NCBI GenBank assembly: GCA_027858595.1
Contig: JAQICK010000416.1
Span: 1-10,490, forward strand
Source of the DNA: Melioribacteraceae bacterium
Lineage (GTDB): Bacteria; Bacteroidota; Ignavibacteria; Ignavibacteriales; Melioribacteraceae
Length of the DNA: 10,490 nt
Direction of reading: 5' to 3'
The position numbers and the translations under genes were made by a program. Below the pieces are notes generated by a model that had not been told where the DNA came from, ran no database searches, and saw only the letters and a list, made by a program, of their open reading frames with translations. Of the stretch, positions 1-6,243 are shown in pieces (the first letter of the stretch is position 1; the number at the start of each line of letters is the position of its first letter).

Positions 1-380
1 TCATCCGATTTGTAAAAGAGTCTAATTATATTAACTCCAGATAAAACTGTAACAAAGGGTTTTATATCACCTTGTAAGAAATATCTCCTGCCTCCAATTT
101 GGAAAGCCCACATTGATAATTTTGGTGTTCCAGAATATTGTGAGCCAGACTGCAATCGGTATCTATTATATCCCAATTGAAATTGCACACCCCAAGTTTT
201 AGAATATATCCAACCATAACTTAAATAGTATGCACTACCAGTATTCCAATTTTCAGAAAATATTCCAATAGGAGTAACCGCTCTTGCAGTAACTGAAACC
301 ACGGATCGTGTTTCGTCACTTTTCTGTGCTAAAATACTCGATGCTAAAAATAAAAATATTATATATATAATTTTTTTCAT
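1..380 (-). CDS. Outer-membrane beta-barrel-like protein (5' part, runs off left edge)
   Basis: An open minus-strand frame starts at ATG 380-378 and is still open at base 1, giving 126 visible codons; the 3' end lies outside the window. GGAG is placed about 9 nt before the ATG, supporting this start. The N-terminus has two lysines, a hydrophobic stretch and an A-Q junction near residues 18-19, as expected for a Sec signal peptide. The remainder alternates polar and aromatic residues (for example the segments around W46, Y52, W56 and W64) and contains GGRRYF, a pattern common in small outer-membrane barrels of Bacteroidota-like bacteria. It lies 22 bp downstream of the DUF3943-type gene and is probably its operon partner. 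It may be a porin-like or structural surface protein. No enzymatic motif is visible, and the exact family is not recognised. Confidence 0.75.
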   Translation of the reverse strand, partial: MKKIIYIIFLFLASSILAQKSDETRSVVSVTARAVTPIGIFSENWNTGSAYYLSYGWIYSKTWGVQFQLGYNRYRLQSGSQYSGTPKLSMWAFQIGGRRYFLQGDIKPFVTVLSGVNIIRLFYKSD

Positions 381-402
381 TTATTCTCCAAATAAAACAA
401 AG

Positions 403-1830
403 TTAAAAAGCATAACTAATAAAGAAACGTTGTTCATTATTTCTTGAATTTATGTTCGTGTAATGAACCTGATCGTCATAATTTCCAATTCTGTGGTAAA
501 GTAAATATTCAAATCCGGCAAACCAATTTTTGTAAACTCTAACTCTAAATTTTGGTGCAAGCATTCCAATATATTCATTTCCAGGAGCACCATCCCAAGT
601 ATGTATCCACCAGAAATTGTATCCCAGGTAGAATGACCCAAAAGAAAAGCGAAAGAGAAACTCTGCTTTAGTTAATGCCCCTGGTCCCATATTATAAGTT
701 CTGGCAGAATCTAAGAAACTCACATTGTTATCTGTTGCATATTCAGAATTTGCACCGCCCATAAAAATTGCACCTACATTCAGTGTACCCATAAATTGAA
801 AACTTCTTTTAGGTTTTGATTGGAATCCAATTCCCAATCCAGCTCCCGTTGCACCCACCTGATAAATATTATTTTCTATGTAATCAAAATATCCAAAAAC
901 ACCATACAGCAATTTATTCTGATTTTTAAATGTTTTCACACTACCAACAAAAATATTGTAGAGACTTAGTTGTCCAATTAGAGGCTGTTTTTTAAAATTT
1001 AACGCCGCTTTAAGTCTAAAGAAATCAAATGGTTCAATTTTAGAACTTTTAAATAGTCTGCCATACGCAAAGTCTAATGTAAGCATTGGGTTCTTTTTTC
1101 CATCTGCAAAGCTAGTTCCTTCTGCAACATTGTTACCACCAAATGCCATTTCGCCATTATAATTCTCTTTTTTATATAGTTTTGCATTTGTAACTCTAGA
1201 TGTTCTACCATATATCCAACGATTAAACAATCTGGCTGGATTAATAATACCAGCAGCAAATTCTCTCCAAAATCTTTCTGCACCAACAGCACTTTCATCA
1301 ATAATTAAACTTGAAATTCTGTAGAAAGTTTCACCGATTAAAGAACCTCCATAAGCAGTCATAATTTGATCATTCCAAGCTGGTGGCTCATTTTCCATGA
1401 AAAATTCCCACTGCCAACTACCTATTGTAGCTATACCGAGAGAGACCCAAAAGTTGTATCCACTAGAGCGGGCAAAGCTATAAAACATTGTTCCCTGAAG
1501 CGGATGACCAATCATGTTAGTAGGAAAACCATCGGCATCTGTTGACCAGCCTCGCTCAAAATTATGAGCAATAGTTGAAGCACCAATTTTTGCAAATTCG
1601 GATCCAGTTACAAAATTAAAACCACCCATTAAAAAATTTTGTGCAACTGATTCAATTACAGGAACCCTTAGAGGTTTTTGCAGATTGTATTTATTTACAG
1701 TTGCAACATCTGGTGTTACAATTTCTGCATTTATAAGCAGAGAATCTGCATTGGTTGAATACAAAAATTGTCCGAGTATGGTTTGATTACTTATTATAAG
1801 CAAAGTAAAAAAGAGGACTAGTTTTCTCAT
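403..1830 (-). CDS. DUF3943-type outer-membrane protein
   Basis: This 475-residue protein has a signal peptide of about 20 residues ending L-G-Q. Residues about 65-175 carry the features I associate with the DUF3943 family: an N-x-x-x-HP-x-x-G motif (N105 to G113), an aromatic stretch with R121 and G124, S138-W139-Q140-W141-E142, then W152-N153-D154 and G162-x-x-x-GE (GE at 166-167) followed by R171. From about residue 245 to the end, alternating hydrophobic segments suggest beta strands, and the chain ends in F, a common outer-membrane barrel C-terminus. The start is supported by AAGGG about 8-12 nt upstream. The family's biochemical role is unknown; location in the outer membrane is inferred. 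The gene following 22 bp downstream encodes another barrel-like protein. The family call rests on motif memory and was not searched. Confidence 0.8.
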   Translation of the reverse strand: MRKLVLFFTLLIISNQTILGQFLYSTNADSLLINAEIVTPDVATVNKYNLQKPLRVPVIESVAQNFLMGGFNFVTGSEFAKIGASTIAHNFERGWSTDADGFPTNMIGHPLQGTMFYSFARSSGYNFWVSLGIATIGSWQWEFFMENEPPAWNDQIMTAYGGSLIGETFYRISSLIIDESAVGAERFWREFAAGIINPARLFNRWIYGRTSRVTNAKLYKKENYNGEMAFGGNNVAEGTSFADGKKNPMLTLDFAYGRLFKSSKIEPFDFFRLKAALNFKKQPLIGQLSLYNIFVGSVKTFKNQNKLLYGVFGYFDYIENNIYQVGATGAGLGIGFQSKPKRSFQFMGTLNVGAIFMGGANSEYATDNNVSFLDSARTYNMGPGALTKAEFLFRFSFGSFYLGYNFWWIHTWDGAPGNEYIGMLAPKFRVRVYKNWFAGFEYLLYHRIGNYDDQVHYTNINSRNNEQRFFISYAF

Positions 1831-1840
1831 TCATTATCCC

Positions 1841-1862
1841 TTTTAATTTTAATTTTAATTTT
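1841..1862. repeat. Short hexanucleotide tandem repeat (TTTTAA) in 5' leader
   Basis: The plus strand reads about 3.7 uninterrupted copies of the hexamer TTTTAA. On the minus strand this places AAAATT repeats immediately upstream of the ribosome-binding region of the DUF3943-type gene. It is AT-rich and short, so it may simply be an unstructured translation-enhancing leader. Confidence 0.6.
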
Positions 1863-1863
1863 G

Positions 1864-1892
1864 AAGATAATGATAATGTAAAACTTGAGCAA
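1864..1892 (-). promoter_or_regulatory. Possible promoter for the DUF3943-type gene
   Basis: On the minus strand TTGCTC (1892-1887) is followed after 17 nt by TATCTT (1869-1864), which resembles a housekeeping -35/-10 pair with an ideal spacer. Transcription would start near 1857, giving a leader of about 27 nt that includes the hexamer repeat. It sits just downstream of a terminator-like hairpin. In such an AT-rich region a chance match is quite possible. Confidence 0.3.
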
Positions 1893-1929
1893 TTAGAAAA
1901 AAGAAAGACTTCAAGCAGCCTTTCTTTTT
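1893..1929 (-). terminator. Terminator-like hairpin after the 63-residue ORF
   Basis: Arms 1898-1907 and 1920-1929 are a perfect 10-bp inverted repeat (AAAAAGAAAG / CTTTCTTTTT) with a 12-nt loop. Read on the minus strand, the stem ends in a T-rich run (CTTTCTTTTTT), as in a rho-independent terminator, and it lies about 40 nt after the stop of the small ORF at 1969. The stem is A/T-rich and therefore weak. It could also work on the plus strand, where no gene needs it. Confidence 0.45.
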
Positions 1930-1968
1930 ATCATCACTAATGTTGAGTTTTAGTGTTTTTGTGAAGTA

Positions 1969-2160
1969 TTAATATTGATTTACTATTTTGTGAACTTCTT
2001 CATGACAATTTAGGAATATCATAAAATTTGTAAACTGTTCTGCTAATTCGGCAAAACTTTTATTTTGTTCAAGGTTCACTCCTTCTTCAGATTTTCCAAA
2101 ATTATTTCCAATAACTTTAGCTAAAATATTACTTTCAATATTATTATGATTTTCTTTCAT
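1969..2160 (-). CDS. Hypothetical small protein, 63 residues (doubtful)
   Basis: An ATG-to-stop frame encodes a small soluble protein without a signal peptide or membrane segment. It is rich in Asn and Glu and contains one Cys in a C-H-E-E-V-H segment near the C-terminus. The frame stays open upstream of the ATG to a TAG near 2230, but I see no better start. Unlike most neighbours it has no clear Shine-Dalgarno sequence. In favour of a real gene are its lone position in a 500-bp gap between other minus-strand genes and a terminator-like hairpin about 40 nt downstream. I do not recognise it and suggest no function. Confidence 0.4.
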   Translation of the reverse strand: MKENHNNIESNILAKVIGNNFGKSEEGVNLEQNKSFAELAEQFTNFMIFLNCHEEVHKIVNQY

Positions 2161-2358
2161 CTTATAATTTTGATTTTTATGATATACAACTGTTGGAGTA
2201 AAGAAGTTCCTAAGTACTGTTTTATTGCACTAAGATTGAATAATAGATTAGAATAGTTTGTGGATTTTTTTTAGGGTTAATCCGTGTCGTTCATATAGTT
2301 ACTATTCAACATAAGGTATGGAAGCGGAAATTGTTTGGAATAATATATTCTTTAGTTT

Positions 2359-2688
2359 TTATCGTGGAAGTCTATCAGCTACAAATTCAAATGATTCTTT
2401 ATTGTTGGGAAATTTTTCTAAGCCTATTTTGATAAACTCTTCTATTGTTATCTCTTTATCCCATACTTTATACATAGTTTCCATAAACCACCGCTGATCA
2501 GCTTTAGAATCAAGTGGGATTCTTACATAACTTGAATCTGCTTTTGCATCATCAATTACAGAAAAAGCCCAATTATTAAAAGCAGTAACTTCCTTTGGTT
2601 CTTCAACATTATTTGAAGCATCCATAAAAAGAATAAATACTGTTACAATAACAGCAAATCCTATAAATATTTCTTTTGAGTATTTCAT
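2359..2688 (-). CDS. Small membrane-anchored protein of unknown function
   Basis: This 109-residue protein begins with a short basic segment, then a hydrophobic helix at about residues 8-22. No lipobox or obvious signal-peptidase site follows, so it is probably an inner-membrane protein with a single N-terminal anchor. The remaining roughly 85 residues are charged, with W66, W75 and a C-terminal segment rich in E, K and F that looks helical; they would lie in the periplasm. GGAG about 9 nt before the ATG supports the start. The gene begins 37 bp beyond the terminator hairpin of the tRNA, so it either uses a promoter overlapping that hairpin or depends on read-through. I do not recognise the family. 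Confidence 0.75.
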   Translation of the reverse strand: MKYSKEIFIGFAVIVTVFILFMDASNNVEEPKEVTAFNNWAFSVIDDAKADSSYVRIPLDSKADQRWFMETMYKVWDKEITIEEFIKIGLEKFPNNKESFEFVADRLPR

Positions 2689-2717
2689 AAATTTCTCCGT
2701 ATTAAAAATGCTGATTT

Positions 2718-2758
2718 AAAAAACAAAAGCCTCATAAGTTATTATCTTATAAGGCTTT
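2718..2758 (-). terminator. Intrinsic terminator after tRNA-Val
   Basis: Arms 2726-2738 and 2746-2758 form a 13-bp stem around a 7-nt loop. On the minus strand every position pairs, with one G-U wobble at 2733/2751; on the plus strand that position is a C-A mismatch. The minus-strand stem ends in GGCTTT and continues into TGTTTTTT (2725-2718). Asymmetry and U-tract both point to termination of leftward transcription. It starts 6 nt after the tRNA and probably ends both tRNA and efflux-operon transcripts. Confidence 0.88.
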
Positions 2759-2764
2759 AATTTG

Positions 2765-2838
2765 TGGGGGTACATGGATTCGAACCAAGGACCTCCTGCT
2801 TGTAAGGCAGGCGCTCTAACCAACTGAGCTATACCCCC
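2765..2838 (-). tRNA. tRNA-Val (anticodon UAC)
   Basis: The minus strand folds as a complete 74-nt cloverleaf. The acceptor stem is GGGGGTA paired with TACCCCC, with discriminator A. The D stem is GCTC/GAGC, and the anticodon stem CCTGC/GCAGG encloses loop CTTACAA with anticodon TAC, which reads GUA/GUG valine codons. A 5-nt variable loop and a T loop TTCGAAT follow. The 3' CCA is not encoded (CAA follows the discriminator). The T stem (CTTGG/CCATG) has a T-T mismatch at 50/64. The gene lies 87 bp downstream of the last permease on the same strand and is followed by a strong terminator. Confidence 0.97.
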
Positions 2839-2864
2839 TTGAGTAATTCAAAATTACAATTCTA

Positions 2865-2893
2865 AAAATAGGATATATTTTTAATTTTTACAA
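2865..2893 (-). promoter_or_regulatory. Likely promoter of tRNA-Val
   Basis: On the minus strand TTGTAA (2893-2888) and TATTTT (2870-2865) are separated by 17 nt, a good match to a housekeeping promoter, and would start transcription about 20 nt before the tRNA 5' end. An A-rich block (2908-2895) sits directly upstream of the -35, where an UP element would lie. AT-richness makes chance matches common. Confidence 0.45.
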
Positions 2894-2908
2894 GTATATT
2901 TTTAATTT
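2874..2908. repeat. 14-bp direct repeat, 21-bp period
   Basis: TATATTTTTAATTT occurs exactly at 2874-2887 and 2895-2908, separated by 7 bp, so the copies are two helical turns apart. They flank the proposed -35 of the tRNA promoter. It may be a small tandem duplication or an arrangement that places A-tracts on the same DNA face. Confidence 0.75.
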
Positions 2909-2925
2909 CTATAAAAGTAGTCAAT

Positions 2926-4158
2926 TTACTCGTAGCGTAATGCTTCTATTGGGTCTAAGTTTGAAGCTTTGTATGCTGGATAGGTTCCAAAAACAATTCC
3001 AATTAAAACACAAATAAATACGCCAACAAAAATTGAATCAAACGGAATTACTGCTGTGGCATCCATTAGTGAGCCTACAAGATTTCCAACAATGACTCCA
3101 AGAACAATTCCAATAAGTCCTCCAATGACGGATAGCGTAACGGCTTCAGAGAGAAATTGGACTAATATATTTTTGCTTTTTGCACCAATAGCTTTCCTAA
3201 TTCCAATTTCACGAGTACGTTCAGTAACTGAAACAAGCATGATGTTCATAATACCAACTCCTGCAGCTAATAGAGCAATTGCAGCAATTACAAATGCACC
3301 AATCCTTACGCCAGCAGTTATATCGTTAATTTGCTCTAACGTATTTTCATTTGAACGAACTTCAAAATCGTTTGGGTCACCAGGGGGAACTTTTCTTATT
3401 GTTCTGAAATATCCTTCTGTAGTTTCAATTAAATCCTGATAAGAGTCTTGCTCATACGCTTGAACAGTAATATTTACGCTACGTCTGTTTCCAAAAAAGG
3501 ATTCCCAAGTTGTTAGCGGAATAACTGCGTAATTGTCCTGGCTTTGTCCAAAAACTGCACCCTTTCTTTCAAGTACTCCTATAACCTTTAGTTTATGTCC
3601 ATCAACTTTTACTTCTTGTCCAATAGGATCTGATATTGGGAATAAAACTTTCACAATATCCTGTCCTAAAACAATAGAACGAACTCCACGTTCAACCTCG
3701 CGTTGATTAAATTCACGTCCATCTTCAATAGTCCAACTATTATTGTAAAAAGCACCTGGAGTGCAACCACAGACTTGAATATTTGGGTTAGTCTCTTTAT
3801 TTCCGAATTTTATTCTTTGCCCCCACATCCATCTCTCAGCAGCTACGTATAGAGCTTTGCCATCAAGTTTATCGTCAAGCCTGTAAAATTCATCGGTTGT
3901 GATATCACGTCTATTTCTAATCATAGCTTGCTCTTCAGCACTTCCACTTTGAACAGAAGGCCATTTCTGTAATTGAAACGTATTTGTTCCAAGCCCAGAG
4001 ACTCCTTCTTCAATACTTGTTTGCAGCATTGCAATTATAGTGCTTATTGATATAATTGAAAAAATACCAACAACAATTCCAAGTATTGTTAGACTTGACC
4101 TCAATTTATTTGTTCTAATTGAACCTAGAGCAATTTTAAAAATTTCAAATAATTTCAT
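2926..4158 (-). CDS. MacB-type ABC transporter permease (second of two)
   Basis: This 410-residue inner-membrane subunit of the efflux pump has MacB/FtsX topology: TM1 at about 24-46, a large periplasmic core domain at 47-280, then three helices near 284-308, 339-365 and 374-394. The cytoplasmic loop motif after TM2, T312-ERTREIGIRKAIGA, and the C-terminus LDPIEALRYE are hallmarks of MacB/LolC-like permeases. It lacks an ATPase domain, so it must pair with the separate ATPase encoded upstream. I place the start at ATG 4158-4156 because GGAG at 4171-4168 lies 9 nt upstream; the frame also has a TTG at 4173-4171, but it overlaps that ribosome-binding site. A C-G-C motif (C130, C132) in the periplasmic domain is absent from the sister permease. 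The gene follows the sister after 98 bp. Confidence 0.93.
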   Translation of the reverse strand: MKLFEIFKIALGSIRTNKLRSSLTILGIVVGIFSIISISTIIAMLQTSIEEGVSGLGTNTFQLQKWPSVQSGSAEEQAMIRNRRDITTDEFYRLDDKLDGKALYVAAERWMWGQRIKFGNKETNPNIQVCGCTPGAFYNNSWTIEDGREFNQREVERGVRSIVLGQDIVKVLFPISDPIGQEVKVDGHKLKVIGVLERKGAVFGQSQDNYAVIPLTTWESFFGNRRSVNITVQAYEQDSYQDLIETTEGYFRTIRKVPPGDPNDFEVRSNENTLEQINDITAGVRIGAFVIAAIALLAAGVGIMNIMLVSVTERTREIGIRKAIGAKSKNILVQFLSEAVTLSVIGGLIGIVLGVIVGNLVGSLMDATAVIPFDSIFVGVFICVLIGIVFGTYPAYKASNLDPIEALRYE

Positions 4159-4175
4159 TATAATTTTCTCCAAAG

Positions 4176-4252
4176 TAAGAGATTTGAGACATAAGATATG
4201 GTATAGTTAAATCTTTCTTTTCTCAAATCTTGTATCTAGTATCTAAGAATCT
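4176..4252. repeat. Degenerate AGA-heptad repeat element with dyad symmetry
   Basis: The gap between the two permease genes holds 7-bp units beginning AGA: three on the plus strand (4180-4200: AGATTTG, AGACATA, AGATATG) and four to five on the minus strand from 4252 to about 4217 (AGATTCTT, AGATACT, AGATACA, AGATTTG). The ends form a perfect 10-bp inverted repeat AGATTTGAGA (4180-4189 with 4221-4230). A related element lies at 6244-6293. Confidence 0.7.
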
Positions 4253-4256
4253 ATCA

Positions 4257-5498
4257 TTACTCGTATCTAAGAGCATCAACTGGGTCTAACTTTGCTGCAG
4301 TGTATGCTGGTGCAAGTCCAGATAAAACTCCTGTAATTAAGGAAATTGTAATTGCCAAAATAACTGCATCAGAATCCACAGTAACTGGGAAATCGAATTG
4401 TGCTATAACCATACTTCCAACAATTGCAACGGCCAAACCGATTAGCCCACCAATTAAACAAATAATTGCAGACTCAGAAATAAACTGCCCAAGTATTGTT
4501 CTCTTTGTTGCACCAATTGCTTTTCTAATTCCTATTTCTCTTGTTCTCTCTTTAACAGACACAAACATAATGTTCATAATTCCTATAGCACCTACAAATA
4601 GTGCAAGCCCAGTAATTAACAATCCAGCAATTTGAATAACTCCAACAGTTTGATTAATATTACTTAATAAACCTTCTTGTTGATTGATAGAGAAATCATT
4701 TTTTTCATCATACTTTAGCCCGCGAACACGGCGCATAATTCCTATTGCTTCTTCTTTAGTGGCATCAACATTTTGGCTTCCATTTGCCCGAACATTAATA
4801 GTAATACTATTAGAATGACGACTCACAAAGTATTTAAATATATTTTGAATTGGAACGTAAACTTGATTATCGGGATTCCAGTTACCCATAACCCAACTAC
4901 CTTGTTCTTCGAGAACGCCAACTACTTTAAACTTTTTTCCACCAATTTTAATAGACTGATCCATTGCCCCACCATGTGGAAAAAGCTTTTTTGAAATTTC
5001 ACTTCCTATAACAGCAACGCTTCGTCCACCTTTACTCTCAAGTTCATTAAAGAAGCGTCCATCTTCAAAAGTTAAAGTAGTTGTATTTATATAATTGTTG
5101 TCAGTTCCAGTAATACTGATTGATTCAACAGAACGTTCTTCAAATTTTACTGTTCTTCGTGAACCCGCACTTGGTGCAATAGCAATTGGCTGTTTGGCTA
5201 AATTATTATATTTTCTAAAATCTTCCATATCAATATGCTTGCGGTTTCGCATTTCCCACCAAGGTATATCGTTATCGAACCAAGCCCATTTGTCAATATA
5301 AAGATTATCAGAACCAAGTGAAGCTACTCCTTCTTGGAAAGATTGGTCAATACCCTTAATAGCAGTGGACATAAGCACAACAGATGCAACACCAATAATA
5401 ATTCCCAGAGTAGTTAGCACTGACCTAGCTTTATTTGCTCTGATTGCTTTTAAGGAAATAAGCAATCCTTCTTTTATTTCAAATAGTATATTTTTCAT
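4257..5498 (-). CDS. MacB-type ABC transporter permease (first of two)
   Basis: This 413-residue permease has TM1 at about 26-46, a periplasmic core domain at about 47-283, TM2 near 286-312, and two further helices near 338-365 and 376-398. S314-VKERTREIGIRKAIGA after TM2 and LDPVDALRYE at the C-terminus are typical of MacB-like permeases that couple to a LolD/MacB-type ATPase. It starts 15 bp after the ATPase stop, with AGGAT about 8 nt before ATG 5498-5496, so translation of the two is probably coupled. The sister permease encoded downstream is clearly diverged in the periplasmic domain but shares the cytoplasmic and terminal motifs, suggesting an old duplication and a heterodimer. Homodimers of each permease sharing the ATPase are also possible. 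Its substrate is unknown. Confidence 0.94.
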   Translation of the reverse strand: MKNILFEIKEGLLISLKAIRANKARSVLTTLGIIIGVASVVLMSTAIKGIDQSFQEGVASLGSDNLYIDKWAWFDNDIPWWEMRNRKHIDMEDFRKYNNLAKQPIAIAPSAGSRRTVKFEERSVESISITGTDNNYINTTTLTFEDGRFFNELESKGGRSVAVIGSEISKKLFPHGGAMDQSIKIGGKKFKVVGVLEEQGSWVMGNWNPDNQVYVPIQNIFKYFVSRHSNSITINVRANGSQNVDATKEEAIGIMRRVRGLKYDEKNDFSINQQEGLLSNINQTVGVIQIAGLLITGLALFVGAIGIMNIMFVSVKERTREIGIRKAIGATKRTILGQFISESAIICLIGGLIGLAVAIVGSMVIAQFDFPVTVDSDAVILAITISLITGVLSGLAPAYTAAKLDPVDALRYE

Positions 5499-5513
5499 TT
5501 ATTTAATCCTATT

Positions 5514-6230
5514 TTATTTGGCTATACTGCCTTTAGGAATATATCTTGCTTTTACAATCTCATCATGTTCAATTAATCCATCACGTAGTCTAATAATACG
5601 TGCGGCATGCTCTGCAATATACTCTTCATGAGTAACTAGTATAATTGTATTTCCCAATTCATAAATTTCATTAAAAAGTTGCATAATATCTGCACCTGTT
5701 TTGGTATCCAGATTTCCGGTTGGTTCATCAGCTAATATTATTGATGGATTAGTTACTAAAGCACGTGCAACTGCAACTCTCTGACGTTGACCACCCGAAA
5801 GTTCATTTGGTTTGTGAGACATTCTATCTGCAAGACCAACTTTTTCTAAAGCAAATTCAGCACGTTCACGCCTCTCTGCACCAGAAACACCAGCGTAGAT
5901 AAGGGGTAGCTCAACATTATGCAAAGCGTCAGAACGAGCTAAAAGATTAAAAGTCTGGAATACAAATCCTATTTGTCTGTTACGAATTGATGCAAGTTCG
6001 TTGTCGTCCATTTGACTTACATTCTCTCCAGAAAAGTCGTAAAGACCTTTTGAAGGAGTATCTAAACATCCTAGTATATTCATTAGGGTTGATTTACCAG
6101 AACCAGATGGACCCATTATTGCAACATATTCATTTTTGTCAATCTTTAATGAAACATCAGCTAGTGCGTGAACTTCTTCACTTCCCACTTGATATATTTT
6201 AGCAATATGTTCAATTTTTATTATATTCAT
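5514..6230 (-). CDS. ABC transporter ATPase, MacB/LolD type
   Basis: This 238-residue cytoplasmic ATPase powers the exporter. Nucleotide-binding motifs are intact: Walker A G40-PSGSGKST, Q-loop Q92 in F-V-F-Q, signature L144-SGGQ, Walker B I164-ILADE with catalytic E169, D-loop G172-NLD, and switch histidine H201. The VFQTFNLL and DEPTGNLD segments place it in the MacB/LolD/FtsE-like branch, whose members work on membrane permeases by mechanotransmission rather than classic substrate translocation. Length is normal for a stand-alone subunit; MacB itself is fused to its permease, so this is a split version. AGGT about 10 nt before ATG 6230-6228 is the likely ribosome-binding site. The gene lies 80 bp after the adaptor gene and 15 bp before the first permease. 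Confidence 0.96.
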   Translation of the reverse strand: MNIIKIEHIAKIYQVGSEEVHALADVSLKIDKNEYVAIMGPSGSGKSTLMNILGCLDTPSKGLYDFSGENVSQMDDNELASIRNRQIGFVFQTFNLLARSDALHNVELPLIYAGVSGAERRERAEFALEKVGLADRMSHKPNELSGGQRQRVAVARALVTNPSIILADEPTGNLDTKTGADIMQLFNEIYELGNTIILVTHEEYIAEHAARIIRLRDGLIEHDEIVKARYIPKGSIAK

Positions 6231-6243
6231 ATTTTTTTACCTA

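Noticed and set aside
2338..2350. AT-rich palindrome GAATAATATATTC after the 109-residue gene
   Set aside because: Only 5-bp A/T-rich arms and no T-tract on the minus strand; too weak to call a terminator.
3056..3439. A 127-codon plus-strand open frame inside the second permease gene
   Set aside because: It is antisense to conserved transmembrane and ERTREIGIRKAIGA coding sequence, and its translation has no recognisable domain.
4159..4173. TTG at 4173-4171 as start of the second permease
   Set aside because: The TTG overlaps the GGAG sequence that is correctly spaced from the ATG at 4158, and the extra five residues add nothing to the family's usual N-terminus.
4176..4252. CRISPR-like interpretation of the heptad repeats
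   Set aside because: Units are 7 bp, degenerate and contiguous, without unique spacers or cas genes.
4300..4635. A 111-codon plus-strand open frame inside the first permease gene
   Set aside because: It mirrors the equivalent antisense frame in the sister permease, as expected when homologous membrane helices are read backwards; there is no independent evidence of coding.
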